This document shows, piece by piece, positions 32,649 through 42,970 of a stretch of 64,000 nucleotides of DNA. Under the pieces are notes generated by a model. It saw only the letters and a program-made list of their open reading frames with translations, was not told the DNA's origin and did no database searches. The stretch is from assembly GCF_023898315.1 (NCBI RefSeq), contig NC_064622.1, positions 163,576,178-163,640,177 of the forward strand. The letters are read 5' to 3'. The position numbers were made by a program, and so were the translations under genes. Position 1 is the first letter of the stretch, and each line of letters begins with the position of its first letter. The DNA is from Schistocerca nitens (Eukaryota; Arthropoda; Insecta; Orthoptera; Acrididae).

Positions 32649-33834
32649 TATATAAATGACCTTGTGGATAAAATCGGAAGTTCACCGAGGCTTTTTGCGG
32701 ATGATGCTGTAGTATATCGAGAGGTTGTAACAACGGAAAATTGTACTGAAATGCGGGAGGATATGCAACGAATTGACGCATGGTGCAGGGAATGGCAATT
32801 GAATCTCAATGTAGACAAGTGTAATGTGCTGCGAATACATAGAAAGATCCTTTACCATTTAGCTACAATATAGCAGGTCAGCAACTGGAAGCAGTTAATT
32901 CCATAAAATATCTGGGAGTACGAATTAGGAGTGATTTAAATGGAATGATCATATAAAGTTGATCGTCGGTAAAGCAGATGCCAGACTGAGATTCATTGGA
33001 AGAATCCTAAGGAAATGCAATCCGAAAACAAAGGAAGTAGGTTACAGTACACTTGTTCGCCCACTGTTTGAATATTGCTCAGCAGTGTGGGACCTGTACC
33101 AGATAGGGTTGATAGAAGAGATAGAGAAGATCCAACGGAGAGCAGCGCGCTTCGTTACAGGACCATTTAGTAATCGCGAAAGCGTTACGGAGATGATAGA
33201 TAAACTTCAGTGGAAGACTCTGCAGGAGAGACGCTCAGTACCTTCACCGAGGAGTCAAGAAATATATTGCTCCCTCCTACGTATATCTTGCGAAGAGACC
33301 ATGAGGATAGAAAAAATCAGAGAGATCAGAGCCCACACAGAGACATACCGACAATCATTCTTTCCACGAACAATAGGAGACTGGAATGGAAGGGAGAACC
33401 GATAGAGGTGCTCAAAGTACCCTCCGCCACACACCTTCAGGTGGCTTGCGGAGTGTGGATGTAGATGGAGATGCCATCCTCACCGACACGCATATCTCCC
33501 AATGTGGCGTCAACTAAAAAGACTTGCACCAGGCGACCGGTCTACCCGGCGGAATGCCCTCGCCACACATTTTAGTTTTACTTCTGTCTGTTTGATCCAA
33601 TTATGGATTCACTTTGTGGGAAGCAGTACGTGAAGGATGGGGCGGTTGCTGATGCAGCAGGACGTCGGCGCGGAGGTGGATCAGCAGGCTGGTGAACGGA
33701 GAGTGTGTTGAAAAATAGGATGTTACATTCAAAAGAGTGAACGGTAATATGCTTACTGGATCTAAATAAAACCAAACTTTCAGAAAAAACTCTCTTAGTA
33801 GGTAATCCAGTACTGTATTTGCAAAATTATATGT

Positions 33835-34310
33835 GTTACGTTCCATGTGTTTGACAATGACATGCATACCATCTAAAAATAGAAACATTCTTGAGTCTCC
33901 GCAGATATTTAGTTGCGTATCAGTGATGTATAATAAGAAAAACAACTAACCTAGAACAGAAGCCCTGCTCCATCTCCTTTAAAGTCGTTGCATCCAAGTC
34001 ATATTCGGATCTGTTCCCCGTTTATTGACACAATTACGGTTTCCTATTTTCGTGACATGAAATGATGTGCACCTTTCCCGATAACTCTGTAATGTTGCAG
34101 ACTTATTAAAATCAAATGCTTCTATTAAATCAAAGAAGACTCTTGCTGTTTTTAACTCATCATTACACTTGCAAAAGCCTCACATATAGAAAAATTAATT
34201 GAATTTTCATAATTCTCCTCTCCTGAATCTAAGCTGCGTCATAGTAAGTTGTATGCTCTGCTGGAGCAGTAATACACTGAGACGACAAAAAAATCATGGC
34301 TGCTGGAGCA
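33835..34310. other. No clear feature
   Basis: AT-rich. Near 34272-34300 there is a short copy (CACTGAGACGACAAAAAAAT) of the terminal repeat of the Tc1 element that starts at 34317. Confidence 0.45.
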
Positions 34311-34316
34311 CCAATA

Positions 34317-36659
34317 CACTCAGATGACAAAAGTCACGGGATTATGATATGCATATATACAGTTGGCGGTAGTGTCGTGTATAAAAGGTATAAAAGGGCA
34401 GTGCACTGGCTGAACTGCCATTTGTACTCACAAGGGAACCTCCCCATTGCACCCCCCTTAGATTTACTTATAAATTGACACAGTGGATAGGCCTTGAAAA
34501 ACTGAACACAGATCAATCGAGAAAACAGGAATAAGTTGTGTGGAACTATGAAAAAATAAGCAAAATATACAAACTGAGTAGTCCAAGTGTAAGATATGCA
34601 ACATCAAGGAGTATGTAAGCTGAAGAGCGCCGTGGTCCCGTGGCTAGAGTGAGTAACTGCGGAACGAGAGGTCCTTGGTTCGAGTCCTCCCTCGAATAAA
34701 AATTTTACTTACTTTATTTTCGCAAAGTTACGATCTGACCGTTCATTCATTGTCGTCTCTGTTCACTGTAATAAGTTTAGTGTCTGTGTTTTGCGACCGC
34801 ACCGCAAAACCGTGCGATTAGTAGACGAAAGGACGTGCCTCTCCAATAGGAACCGAAAACATTTATCGCAAATTCATAGGTTAACCGATTCCTCCACAGG
34901 AAAACACGTCTGAAATATTCTATACGACACTGGTGACGGCATGTGCGTCACATTACAGGAATATGTTGTCGACCCATCTAACTTGCACACTTGGCGAATG
35001 GGTAAAAAGATTCTTCTACCTTGCCCGATTTAGGTTTTCTTGTGGATGTGATAATCACTCCCAAAAAAGTGATGAAAACATAAGAGTTTGTCACATAAAC
35101 GGCAACAAATGAATGCAACTGTTTCACAGTCGCACAGTTTTCCCTGTGCTCTCTGAAAACATACGTTTTTAACGTTTTCAAGTTTTTCCGTGTGTAGACC
35201 GTCAAATCCTGCATATGTCCAAGCAAATCTGAACATGTCGTGGAATTTTGGAGAGCGAAGTTGATCATGACTGAGTGCATGAACTTTGATAATTGTCTGA
35301 AAATAAAAAATTAAAATTTTTCACTCGAGGGAGTATTGAACCAGGGACCTTCCCTTCCGTAACTGCTCACGGTAACCACAGGACCACGGTGCTCCTCAGT
35401 GTACACGAATCTTGATGTGGCTTATGTGGCACACGGACTACTCAAGTTTGTATATTTTGCTTATTTTTTTCATAGTTCCATACAACTTCTTCCTGTTTTC
35501 TCGATTGATCTGTGTTCAGTTTTTCATGGGCTATCCCTGTGCCAACTTATAACTAAATCTGAGGGGGTGCGATGGGGAGGTTCCCTTGTCAGGTAGTTAT
35601 GTGAAGAGGTGTCCGGATTATGGCCGCAAAACTGGAATTAACAGACTTCGAACACAGAATCGTAGTTGGAGCTAGATGAATGGGACAATCCATTTCTGAA
35701 ATCGTTAGGAAATTCAATATTTCGAGATCCACTGTGGCAATAATTTGCTGAGAATACTAAATTCCAGATATTACTTTGCACCACGGGTAACGTAGTGGCC
35801 GACCACCTTCACTTAACGACGGAGAGCGGCGTCGTTTGCGTGGAGTTGTCAGTGCTAACAGACAAGCAACACTGCGTGAAATACCCACAGCAATCAATGT
35901 GGGACGTACGACGAACGCATCCGTTAGAACAGTGCGGCGAAATCTGGCGTTAATGACTTGTGGCAGCAGACACGCGACGCGAGTGCCTTTGCCAAAAGCA
36001 CGACATCGTGTGTAGCGCCTCTCCTGGGCTCGTGACCATCCCAGTTTCGACCCTCGACTTCTTGAAAACCGTGGCCTGTTCAGATGAGTCCCGATTTCAG
36101 TTGGTAAGGTCTGAATCTAGAGTTGGAATCTGCGCAGATTCCACGAGGCCATTGGCTCCAAGTCATCAACAAGGCCCTGTGCAAGCTGCTGGCTGCTCCA
36201 TAATGCTGTGGGCTGTGTTTACGTGGGATGGAGTGGGTCTTCTGGTGCAACAGAATCATCATTGCCTGGAAATCGTTATGTTAGGCTACTCGATCCCAAA
36301 CAGCAATGGAATTTTAATGGAGGACAATGTGACATGCCACAGGGACACAATTCTTCGCGATTGGTTTGAAGAACCTTCTGGACGATTCGAGAGAATGGTT
36401 TGCCCACCCAAATAGCCCGACATGAATCCCATCGAACATTTATGGGACGTCTTCGAGTAGTCAGTTCGTGCACAAAATCCTTCACCGGCAACACTTCCGA
36501 AATAACGGATGACTATGGAGACATCATTGCTCATTATTTCTGCAGGAGATTTCTATCGGCTTGTTGAGTCCATGACTCGGCGAGGTCCTGCACTGCGCCG
36601 GCAAAAAGGAGGTCCGACACGACATTACGAGGTATCCCACGACTTTTGTCTGCTCAGTG
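34317..36659 (+). pseudogene. Tc1-like (DD36E) element, split by an inverted-repeat element
   Basis: Ends CACTCAGATGACAAAAGTCA at the left and GACTTTTGTCTGCTCAGTG at the right are inverted repeats. The transposase, after the insertion at 34431-35588, reads in pieces: AAKLELTDFEHRIVVGAR near 35620, then CSDESRFQLVRSESRVGIC (first D) in 35960-36415, LMEDNVTCHRDTILRDWFEE (second D), and PDMNPIEHLWDVFE (E) after a stop at 36413. The spacing is 36, counting the stop. At least two stops and frameshifts make it inactive. The outermost TA is clear on the left (34315-34316) only. Confidence 0.8.
34431..35588. mobile_element. 1158-bp element with about 290-bp TIRs containing tRNA-like modules
   Basis: The terminal repeats begin CAAGGGAACCTCCCCAT and the right end is the complement. 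The 3-bp TCA flanks it (34428-34430 and 35589-35591). Arms of about 290 bp include a tRNA-like stretch near 34627-34695 (GTGGTCCCGTGGCTAGAGTG, then an exact B box GGTTCGAGTCC), and the right arm has its diverged mirror near 35327-35395. The middle has no convincing gene. The 3-bp duplication suggests a DNA transposon (Harbinger- or CACTA-like), but the ends are not typical of either. Confidence 0.85.
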
Positions 36660-37030
36660 TCGCCTCATTCTTGCACAGAATCTATCGTTAATACTACAAG
36701 ATGCAGCCCGGAAATATACCAGACTGGGAATAAACAAGGTAGTGACCGTTGCACACATGATGATTACGAAAATTTATTGAGATTTTATGGCAAAGCTGCG
36801 ACAGGGGGGAGGAGCAGCTGTCGTTGTTGTGGCGAGGCGTGATGGCGTCCAGTCAACCCATCGCTTAATCCACGAAGCACCACAACTCGTAGACGAGCCA
36901 CGCCGTGAACAGCCTCAGACCTGTCGACACACACACCGCGACACAAAGATTGACAATTCTACAATTCTATTCTACAATAGATTACGTAGAATTACGTATT
37001 CTACAATTTTCCTCACGATAAGTCGACAAG
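36660..37030. other. No clear feature
   Basis: Short frames only. The LINE motif A sense (FLDFQKAFDTVPH) begins at about 37045, so the last bases may already be LINE. Confidence 0.4.
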
Positions 37031-37145
37031 GGATCCCAGAGCGATTACATATTCCTAGATTTTCAGAAGGCTTTTGATACCGTTCCTCACAAGCGACAAT
37101 CAAATTGTATGCATGTGGAGTATTGTCTCAGTTGTGTGACTGGAT

Positions 37146-37260
37146 GGTTCAAATGGTTCAAATGGCTCTGAGCACTATGGGACTTAACATCTATGGACAT
37201 CAGTCCCCTAGAACTTAGAACTACTTAACCCTAACTAACCTAAGGACGTCACACAACACC
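37146..37260 (-). mobile_element. 5'-truncated SINE in LINE
   Basis: A 115-bp piece of the SINE body without a tRNA head. The exact 17-bp duplication CAGTTGTGTGACTGGAT at 37129-37145 and 37261-37277 shows that it arrived truncated. Confidence 0.92.
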
Positions 37261-38163
37261 CAGTTGTGTGACTGGATTCATGATTTACTCTCAGAGGGGT
37301 CACAGTTCGTAGTGATAGACGGTAAATCATCGAATAGAACAGAAGTGATATCTGACGTTCCGCAAGGTAGTGTCAGAGGCCCTCTGCTGCTCCTGATTTA
37401 CATAAATGACCTAGGTGATACTCTGAGCAGCCCCCTTAGATTGTTTGCAGATGACGCCGTAATTTACCGTCTAGTAAAATCATCAGACGATCAATTCCAG
37501 TAACAAAATGATCTAGAGAAAATGTGCGAAACGTGGCAATTGGCACTAAACAAAGAAAAGTGCGAGGTCATCCACGTGGGTACTAAAAGAAATCCGATAA
37601 ATTTTGGGTATACGATAAATCGCACAAATCAAAGGGCTGTCAATTCGGCTAAATACCTAGGAATTACAATTAGGAGCAACTTAAATTGGAAAGACCACAT
37701 AGATAATATTGTGGGGAAGGCGAAACAAAGACTGCGCTTTGTCGGCTGAACACTTAGAAGATGAGACAAACCCATTAAAGAGACAGCCTACATTACACTT
37801 GTCCGTCCTCTGCTGGAATATTACTGCGCGGTATGGGACCCTTACTTGGTAGGATTGACGGAGGACACCGAAAAACTGCAAAGAAGGGCAGCTCGTTTCG
37901 TGTTATCGCGCAATAGGGGAGAGAGTGTCACTGATATGATACACTAGTCATTGAAACAAAGGCGGTTTTCTTTGCGGTGAGATCTATTTACGACATTTCA
38001 ATCACGAAATTTCTCTTCCGAATGCGACAGTATTTTGTTGACACCCACCTACGTAGGAAGAAATGATCATCATAATAAAATAAGAGAAATCGGAGCTGAA
38101 ATGGAAAGATTTAGGTGTTCCTTTTTCCCACGCGCCATTCGAGAGTGGAATGGTAGAGAAATA

Positions 38164-38538
38164 AATGATTATTAATTGAAACCCTGAGCTGCCGACAGGT
38201 GTTGTTGATATACCTCGATGGGGACAGCTCAAAATGTGTGCCGCGACCGGGACTGGAACCCGGGATCCATGTGGGTCTCAAGGGAGGTGTGCAAGGAATG
38301 AGCCCCTGAAGTCGCGCTATTTATCTGTGTCCTCGGTGGCTCAGATGGATAGAACGTCTGCCGTGTAAGCATTCGAGTCCCAGTCGGGGCACACATTTTC
38401 AGCTGTCCTCATCGAGGTATATCAACACCACCTGTCGGCAGCTGAGGGTCTCAATTAATTATCATTTATTCTAGAGAAGCGGCATGGTCATCAATGGTAT
38501 CCGTTCTTTCGACAACAGTTACTATCTTCATATATATC
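38164..38538. mobile_element. Palindromic element with tRNA-like module, 11-bp duplication
   Basis: Flanked by GTAGAGAAATA at 38153-38163 and 38539-38549. Arms pair from AATTAATTGA outward, GCTGCCGACAGGTGTTG inward and ATACCTCGATGGGGACAGCT, with a second arm to about 38470. The right arm holds a tRNA-like unit (GGTGGCTCAGATGGATAGAA, CTGCCGTGTAAGCA, TTCGAGTCCCAGTC), and the left arm keeps the inverted B-box side (GACTGGAACCCGGG). About 65 bp at the right end is unpaired. Confidence 0.82.
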
Positions 38539-38625
38539 GTAGAGAAATAGTATGAAAATGGTTCGATGAACCCTCTGCCAGGCACTTAAGTGTGAATTGC
38601 AGAATAACCATGTATATGTGAAGCC

Positions 38626-38960
38626 TGAAGATAACAACGGAAATAATTTCTGAAAGTCTCTGTGACGTAACAACACTAAAGACACGTGTGCACAGTGAGT
38701 AGCGAAAGGCACAGCACGCATTACATGTCATGAACGTTTCGAGATATAGAGACCAGATATTCAGCATTTTATGGTACACAGAGACATATTAATTTTCTTG
38801 CATTTTTAACCCTCTAAACATGTAATTTGTTGTTGGTTCTCTCTGGCATATGATCGTTAAACTATGGCGGGCGAATTGCGATGTTTGAATGACGTCTGGC
38901 GAAAGCATAATATAGTCCGTTTTGTGCACTCTCTATGGTGTCTGACTATGTGGCCCTGCC
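38626..38960. other. No recognisable feature
   Basis: Flank between the LINE 3' end and the compound microsatellite; short shadow frames only. Confidence 0.4.
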
Positions 38961-38966
38961 GTGTGA

Positions 38967-39103
<137 letters not shown>

Positions 39104-39379
39104 TGCACCATTTGTACCATGTCTGCCGGCGTACACAGCCTAGTAGGTGGAAACAGAGGGTATATTTTTAATGTCCACCTTGACGTTAGCAAATCTAGCC
39201 AATATCTTCGGATACAGTTATGAGAACTAAAAAACAGGAGAGGATTCAAAAGCAACAGAGTTAGTGCACATCTACATTTTTATAAAAAAGAAAATCTGGC
39301 GCCAACGTGAGGACTGAGTTAAGCATTACAGTGCTTTACTTGGCATTGTGCTATTGGAGGTGGTATTTTAGTGAGTTAT

Positions 39380-41130
39380 TTATATTCTCCCTTGATCATT
39401 TGAACGATTCTTCTATCAGAATGATGTGAAATGAGTAGAGTTTATATGTTATGTGTACATGATTAGCGTTAACATCAATGAACGCGTTCCTGCTTTTCGT
39501 CCTGCTTTTGCCACTACACTTAAATATCCTTTTGTTTTCACTTGCTACCGGTTGTTTACAAGAAATTCATCAAAAAATAGGAGTTGTCCAGGAGAAATGA
39601 TTTTAAATTAGATTTAAAACTTGCTTCGCTACCTTTGTGCTATTTTATCCTATTGGGCGAACGATCAAAAATCTTTTACTGCTGCGTATTGAACTCCTTT
39701 CTGAGCCACTGATAGCTTTACCATGTGCAATGACGCTCATTTTTTCCCTTCTAGTGTCGTAGGTATGCATATCACTGTTCTTCTCAAATTTGTGATGGAT
39801 TATATTCAAAATGTGTGTGAAATCTTATGGGACTTAACTGCTAAGGTCATCAGTCCCTAAGCTTACACACTCCCATGCCCGAGGGAGGACTCGAAGCTCC
39901 GCCGGGACCAGCCGCTCAGTTCATCACTGCAGCGCCCTAGACTACTCGGCTAATTCCGCGCGGCGATGGATTATGGTTAATGAGTAATTTTATTGGCGAA
40001 TATATGTATTGTGACGACACAGTTAAAATCCCTAGCTGCTTGAAGGCGTACCTACATGACGTCTGTGGATGAACACCACATATTACTCTTACTGTTCGCT
40101 TTTTCGCAGTCAATACTTTCTTTTCATGTGATGAGCAACCCCAGAAAATTATTCCGTATGAAATTATTAAATGGAAATTTGCAAAATATGTCGGAAGGTT
40201 CATAATTTTTTTTCCAAGATTAGCAGCTGTATGTAGAGTAAAAGCTGCTGCACGTAATCTTTTGAGAAGCTCAGTAATATGCTTCTTTCACCTCAAGTTT
40301 TCATCAGTATGTATGCCGAAAAATTTGGAGCATTCTGCCCTGTTCACTGGCTTCTGCTTATGTGCTTTATCAATTGTTGGTGTGACTCTCTTTTGTTGTA
40401 CAGAACTGAATGTACAGTGTTTTTCCAAAATTTAGGGAGAATACGTTTTCAGAGAACCACTTAGTAATTCTTTGGAAAATATCATTTACCAATTCTTTTG
40501 TTGCTTTCTGTCTAATGGGATTTATTATAACACTTGTATCGTCTGCAAAAAGTACTAATTTTGCCTATGGAGGGTTAGGTGGATCATTTACATATACAAG
40601 GAATAGGAATGGATCCAAAATTGAACCCTGTGGAAAGCCTTTTGGCACTTTTCCCTAGTCACTAAAATTTTCTACCGTTCCGATATTGTCAGAATTATTC
40701 GGCACAACACCGTGCTTTCTTTTTGTTAAGTATGATACAAATCAGCTGTATGTGAAGCCATCAACTTCATAAAACTTGTGTTTTTCTAAGAGAGTGTCAT
40801 GATCTAGACAATCAAACGCCTTGGAAAGATCTCAGAAAATACCAGCTGGGGATGTACTAGTATTTAAGACTTGCACTATTTGATGAGTGAGAGTATAAAT
40901 AGCATTCTCAGGTGAGCAACCCGTCTGGACTTCAAACACTGCTGTGCTATGTAAACTGTTTCCACTAAGCGTGCGACTACTCTTGAGTACATTACTTTTT
41001 GGAATATTTTGGAAAAAAGATGTCAGTAAGTAAACTGGACAATAATTATTCAAGTCTGTCTTGACACCTTTCTGTTGACCAAGGCTTCTTCCGAATTCTG
41101 AACTGATTTATCCAGCTATTTATAGGGGGG
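39380..41130 (-). pseudogene. CR1-like LINE reverse transcriptase and C-terminal region
   Basis: A degraded non-LTR RT, read from 41130 downward: VYLLTSFFQNIPK near 41040, TGCSPENAIYTLTHQIVQVL near 40900, AFDCLDHDTLLEKHKFYEV (motif A) near 40820-40770, then GFPQGSILDPFLFLVYVND (motif B) and LFADDTSVIINPIRQK (FADD) near 40640-40500. The C-terminal region at 40203-39970 reads LIISYGIIFWGCSSHEKKVL and SCRYAFKQLGILTVSSQYIY. It resumes after the SINE at 39804-39964 (NSDMHTYDTRREKMSVIAH) to about 39540. Several stops are present. The family differs from the FADDAVVY-type LINEs elsewhere in the window. Confidence 0.82.
39804..39964 (-). mobile_element. tRNA-SINE, third family, internally deleted
   Basis: Reverse copy with duplication GATGGATTAT at 39794-39803 and 39965-39974. 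The head on the minus strand is GCGCGGAATTAGCCGAGTAG, then GGGCGCTGCAGTGATGAACT, with a B box decayed to GCTTCGAGTCC. The core GGGACTGATGACCTTAGCAG resembles the body of the main SINE family. Part of the middle is missing compared with 54168-54326. Confidence 0.88.
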
Positions 41131-41262
41131 CCTCTGGACGTATCTGTAAAAATATGCAGCTAAGTGTCATACGTATGGATCTGCGTTATTTATTCGTTCG
41201 TAACATTTTCATTTTGACCAGCTGTCTTGCATGATCAAAAAATAATGTCCCCGTTCTACCAT

Positions 41263-41463
41263 AAAAAGTGGTTCAAATGGCTCTGAGCACTATGGGATTT
41301 AACATCTGAGGTCATCATTCCCCTAGAACTTAGAACTACTTAAACCTAACTAACCTAAGGACATCACACACATCCATGCCCGAGACAGGATTCGAACCTG
41401 CAACCGTAGCGGTCGCGCGGTTCCACACTGAGGCGCCTAGAACCTCTCGGCCGCACCGGCCGG
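41263..41463 (-). mobile_element. SINE, Leu-like head
   Basis: Full-length reverse copy with duplication CGTTCTACCAT at 41252-41262 and 41464-41474. Confidence 0.94.
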
Positions 41464-41699
41464 CGTTCTACCATCCGCTCATTAATATGTCATGTTTCTG
41501 TGAATTTTTATGAATGACTTTCTAGAGCAGACATGTACCATGTATTTTTTTTTAATTTTATTGCGTCTCATATACAAACCTGGAAGTTATAATGTCATAT
41601 CTAGACCGTGATGTATTTTCACTTTGCTTCGAACAAGATGGATGTTACGTAGTGTGGTCCGACAAGGCTACGACTTAATACCCTCTAACACCGACGGCT

Positions 41700-42225
41700 T
41701 CACAAAACATTTTATTAGTTAGTGCTGCGAAAACTCAACTTTTCTTGCCAAATACCTCTTTCTCCATTGATATCCTGATTTTAATTTGTGCTGCTCTTCC
41801 AGTCGCTGTCTATACTGCTTCATAGGTGTTAAAAGCTTTGCACATGTTCTAATATTTCTCCATGAAGCATTATCTTTACCCTTTTCAAATGGTTCAAATG
41901 GCTCTGAGCACTATGGGACTCAACTGCTGAGGTCATTAGTCCCCTAGAACTTAGAACTAGTTAAACCTAACTAACCTAAGGACATCACAAACATCCATGC
42001 CCGAGGCAGGATTCGAACCTGCGACCGTAGCGGTCTTGCGGTTCCAGACTGCAGCGCCTTTAACCGCACGGCCACTTCGGCCGGCCTTTACCCTTTTATT
42101 TCCTCCTAGTGCCATTATGTATGTTTTCATTGTACTGATTTTCATTTCATAACTATTTCCTTCACCCTCATTGTTATTCAATATATCCTGTAATTCCTTA
42201 CCCTAATTTTTATCTCATTGTCACT
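41700..42225 (-). pseudogene. RTE-like LINE post-RT fragment
   Basis: Short minus-strand coding sense consistent with the segment after the FADD motif of RTE-like elements. It reads LQDILNNNEGEGNSYEMKIS, then TMKTYIMALGGNKR in the place of the usual INKTKVMVIGGNK, near 42200-42100. After the SINE, about 41880-41720 continues with thumb-like sense. It has stops and is interrupted by the SINE at 41886-42085. The family may be the same as 1-496 and 10115-11790, but this part does not overlap either fragment closely enough to be sure. Confidence 0.55.
41886..42085 (-). mobile_element. SINE, Leu-like head (CCGAAGTGGCC subtype)
   Basis: Duplication CTTTACCCTTTT at 41874-41885 and 42086-42097. Nearly identical to the SINE at 19368-19562. 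Confidence 0.94.
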
Positions 42226-42307
42226 TAATGGCCAGTGATCAATCGTATTTTTAAGTAGAGTTCGAAAATGGTAGGAGACAGACAGTAGCTGTGTCTTACT
42301 TCTTTCC

Positions 42308-42422
42308 CTACTTCTTTCCAGTTGGTACTTTCTCCTCTTACTTTCAGATGGGGTCAGTGTAATTCTCTACTTCTTTCCAGTTGGCACTTTCTCCTCTTAC
42401 TTTCAGATGGGGTTAGTGTATA
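42308..42422 (+). repeat. 59-bp tandem duplication
   Basis: Two copies starting at 42308 and 42367 (CTACTTCTTTCCAGTTGG), differing at two visible bases (T/C). No known function. Confidence 0.9.
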
Positions 42423-42425
42423 AGT

Positions 42426-42810
42426 AGTCTGGTTTTGTTGTCCACTCTCTTCCCTCTTTGTGGATTCAAAGTAACCTATTGTCGAAAGTGAACGTCATGG
42501 CCGACGGAGTTTTCGATCATCGAGGATGGAAGGCGAACAGGCAAAGTAGCAACTGTTACGTCATCGACGGAACATTCAGATTTATTTCGGGACCACGTGT
42601 CTGGAAGATCTCAGTCGGAGTCTCTCAGGAAAGTCAGACTGCAATTCGAACCGTGTTCATCGCTTTACTAGAGTTTAACTCCGCTCCCCGTGAACACTAG
42701 TTACTGCGCATGTTGAAATTGGTTCATCAGGTGTCCGGTAAAATTAAGCACATCAAACCGGCAGTCTACGTTACATGGAAGCTGGATTTATAGAGAAATG
42801 TACCACTCAC
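42426..42810. other. Downstream flank of candidate exon
   Basis: In the gene model this is intron. An 80-codon + strand frame at 42458-42700 has no known motif and is on the opposite strand to the exon. I do not call it. Confidence 0.4.
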
Positions 42811-42970
42811 AGTTGACGGCGATGATGATCCCGGCGTATACGCCACTGTTCCACACCAGGGGGTCGCCATTGATCACGGTCTTGATGGCCTTCACGTCTA
42901 ATTCGGCGACATTGTACACGCATGCGGCTATGTGCAGCGGCACGGCGTACTCCAGAAACTTATACCATTT
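42811..42970 (-). CDS. Candidate host-gene exon C (membrane-like protein)
   Basis: A 160-nt segment on the minus strand with an acceptor before 42970 (GTGGGTTTGCAG) and a donor after 42811 (GTGAGT). The frame encodes 53 residues, beginning KWYKFLEYAVPLHIAACVYN and ending VWNSGVYAGIIIAVN, with one extra base (phase 1). The third codon positions are strongly G/C, unlike the AT-rich neighbourhood, which is typical of selected coding sequence. Two hydrophobic stretches (EYAVPLHIAACVY and VYAGIIIAV) suggest membrane segments. It starts in phase 0, matching the end of exon B at 53863-53939. I do not recognise the family. It is partial: later exons would lie below 42.8 kb and I did not find them. 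Confidence 0.7.

Larger units (their letters stand above)
31158..33474 (+). pseudogene. 5'-truncated jockey/CR1-like LINE, split by Tc1
   Basis: The RT begins abruptly at about 31160 with motif B (VISGVPQGSVVGPLLF). It is broken at 31226 by a Tc1 and resumes at 32651 (INDLVDKIGSSPRLFADDAVVY, FADD motif). It then reads WCREWQLNLNVDKCNVLRI, a frameshift near 32850, and the C-terminal region 32959-33405 (DARLRFIGRILRKC, IEKIQRRAARFVTG, TYRQSFFPRTIGDWNGREN). The 3' tail to about 33470 reads TGGCTTGCGGAGTGTGGATG. It is close in sequence to the open frame at 63060-64000. Inserted in the tRNA-SINE at 30893-33575. Confidence 0.88.
30893..33575 (+). mobile_element. tRNA-SINE of a further family, split by a LINE
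   Basis: The left part, 30893-31157, has a leader GCCGGCACGGTAGCTCAGCG, then an A-rich stretch, then GGTCAGCGCAGCAGTATGCC and a B-box-like GGTTCGCTTCC, then a body beginning GATTTTTCTCCGCG and reaching CTTCATCATCAT. The body resumes at 33475 (CCATCCTCACCGAC, AAAAGACTTGCACCAGGCG, GTCTACCCGGCGGAATGCCC) and ends near 33575. The two parts abut when the LINE (31158-33474) is removed. It sits in the mariner element. Family name unknown. Confidence 0.65.
29686..33830 (+). mobile_element. mariner (DD34D-type) element split by nested insertions
   Basis: A mariner copy in three blocks: 29686-30377, 30562-30870 and 33581-33830. Block 1 holds the 5' end (GAGGTGTGTTCACTAAGTAA), the degraded N-terminus (GNQSIKGIHRLLQNAYGDLA) and DGDNFLSNIVAEDETPVLRF around the first catalytic D. 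Block 2 continues (FDFLPLGATINSEVYCA-like sense, with the second D region LLHDDA) and breaks at LRLPPSIC-like sequence near 30870. Block 3 has the 3' end (GGGAAGCAGTACGTGAAGGA, then the terminal CTCTTAGTAGGTAATCC). The breaks are a SINE (30378-30561) and a 2.7-kb nest (30871-33580). Block order and sense agree across all three. The transposase has stops and frameshifts. Confidence 0.75.
37035..38625 (+). pseudogene. Jockey/CR1-like LINE 3' fragment with insertions
   Basis: RT pieces in order: FLDFQKAFDTVPH (motif A, about 37050), a SINE at 37146-37260, TGWIHDLLSEGSQFVV, DVPQGSVRGPLLLLIYINDL (motif B), RLFADDAVIYRLV (FADD), a stop at 37501, LALNKEKCEVIHVGTKR, AKYLGITIRSNLNWKDHI, then stops near 37747 and 37763, TLVRPLLEYYCAVWDPYL and LQRRAARFVLSRNRGESVTD. 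The coding end (SFFPRAIREWNGREI) is at about 38120-38165. A palindrome (38164-38538) interrupts the 3' UTR, which resumes at 38539 (CCCTCTGCCAGGCACTTAAG) to about 38625. The 54480-54930 fragment is the same family. Confidence 0.88.

Noticed and set aside
42458..42700. 80-codon plus-strand frame next to exon C
   Set aside because: No recognisable motif and no repeat or splice support.
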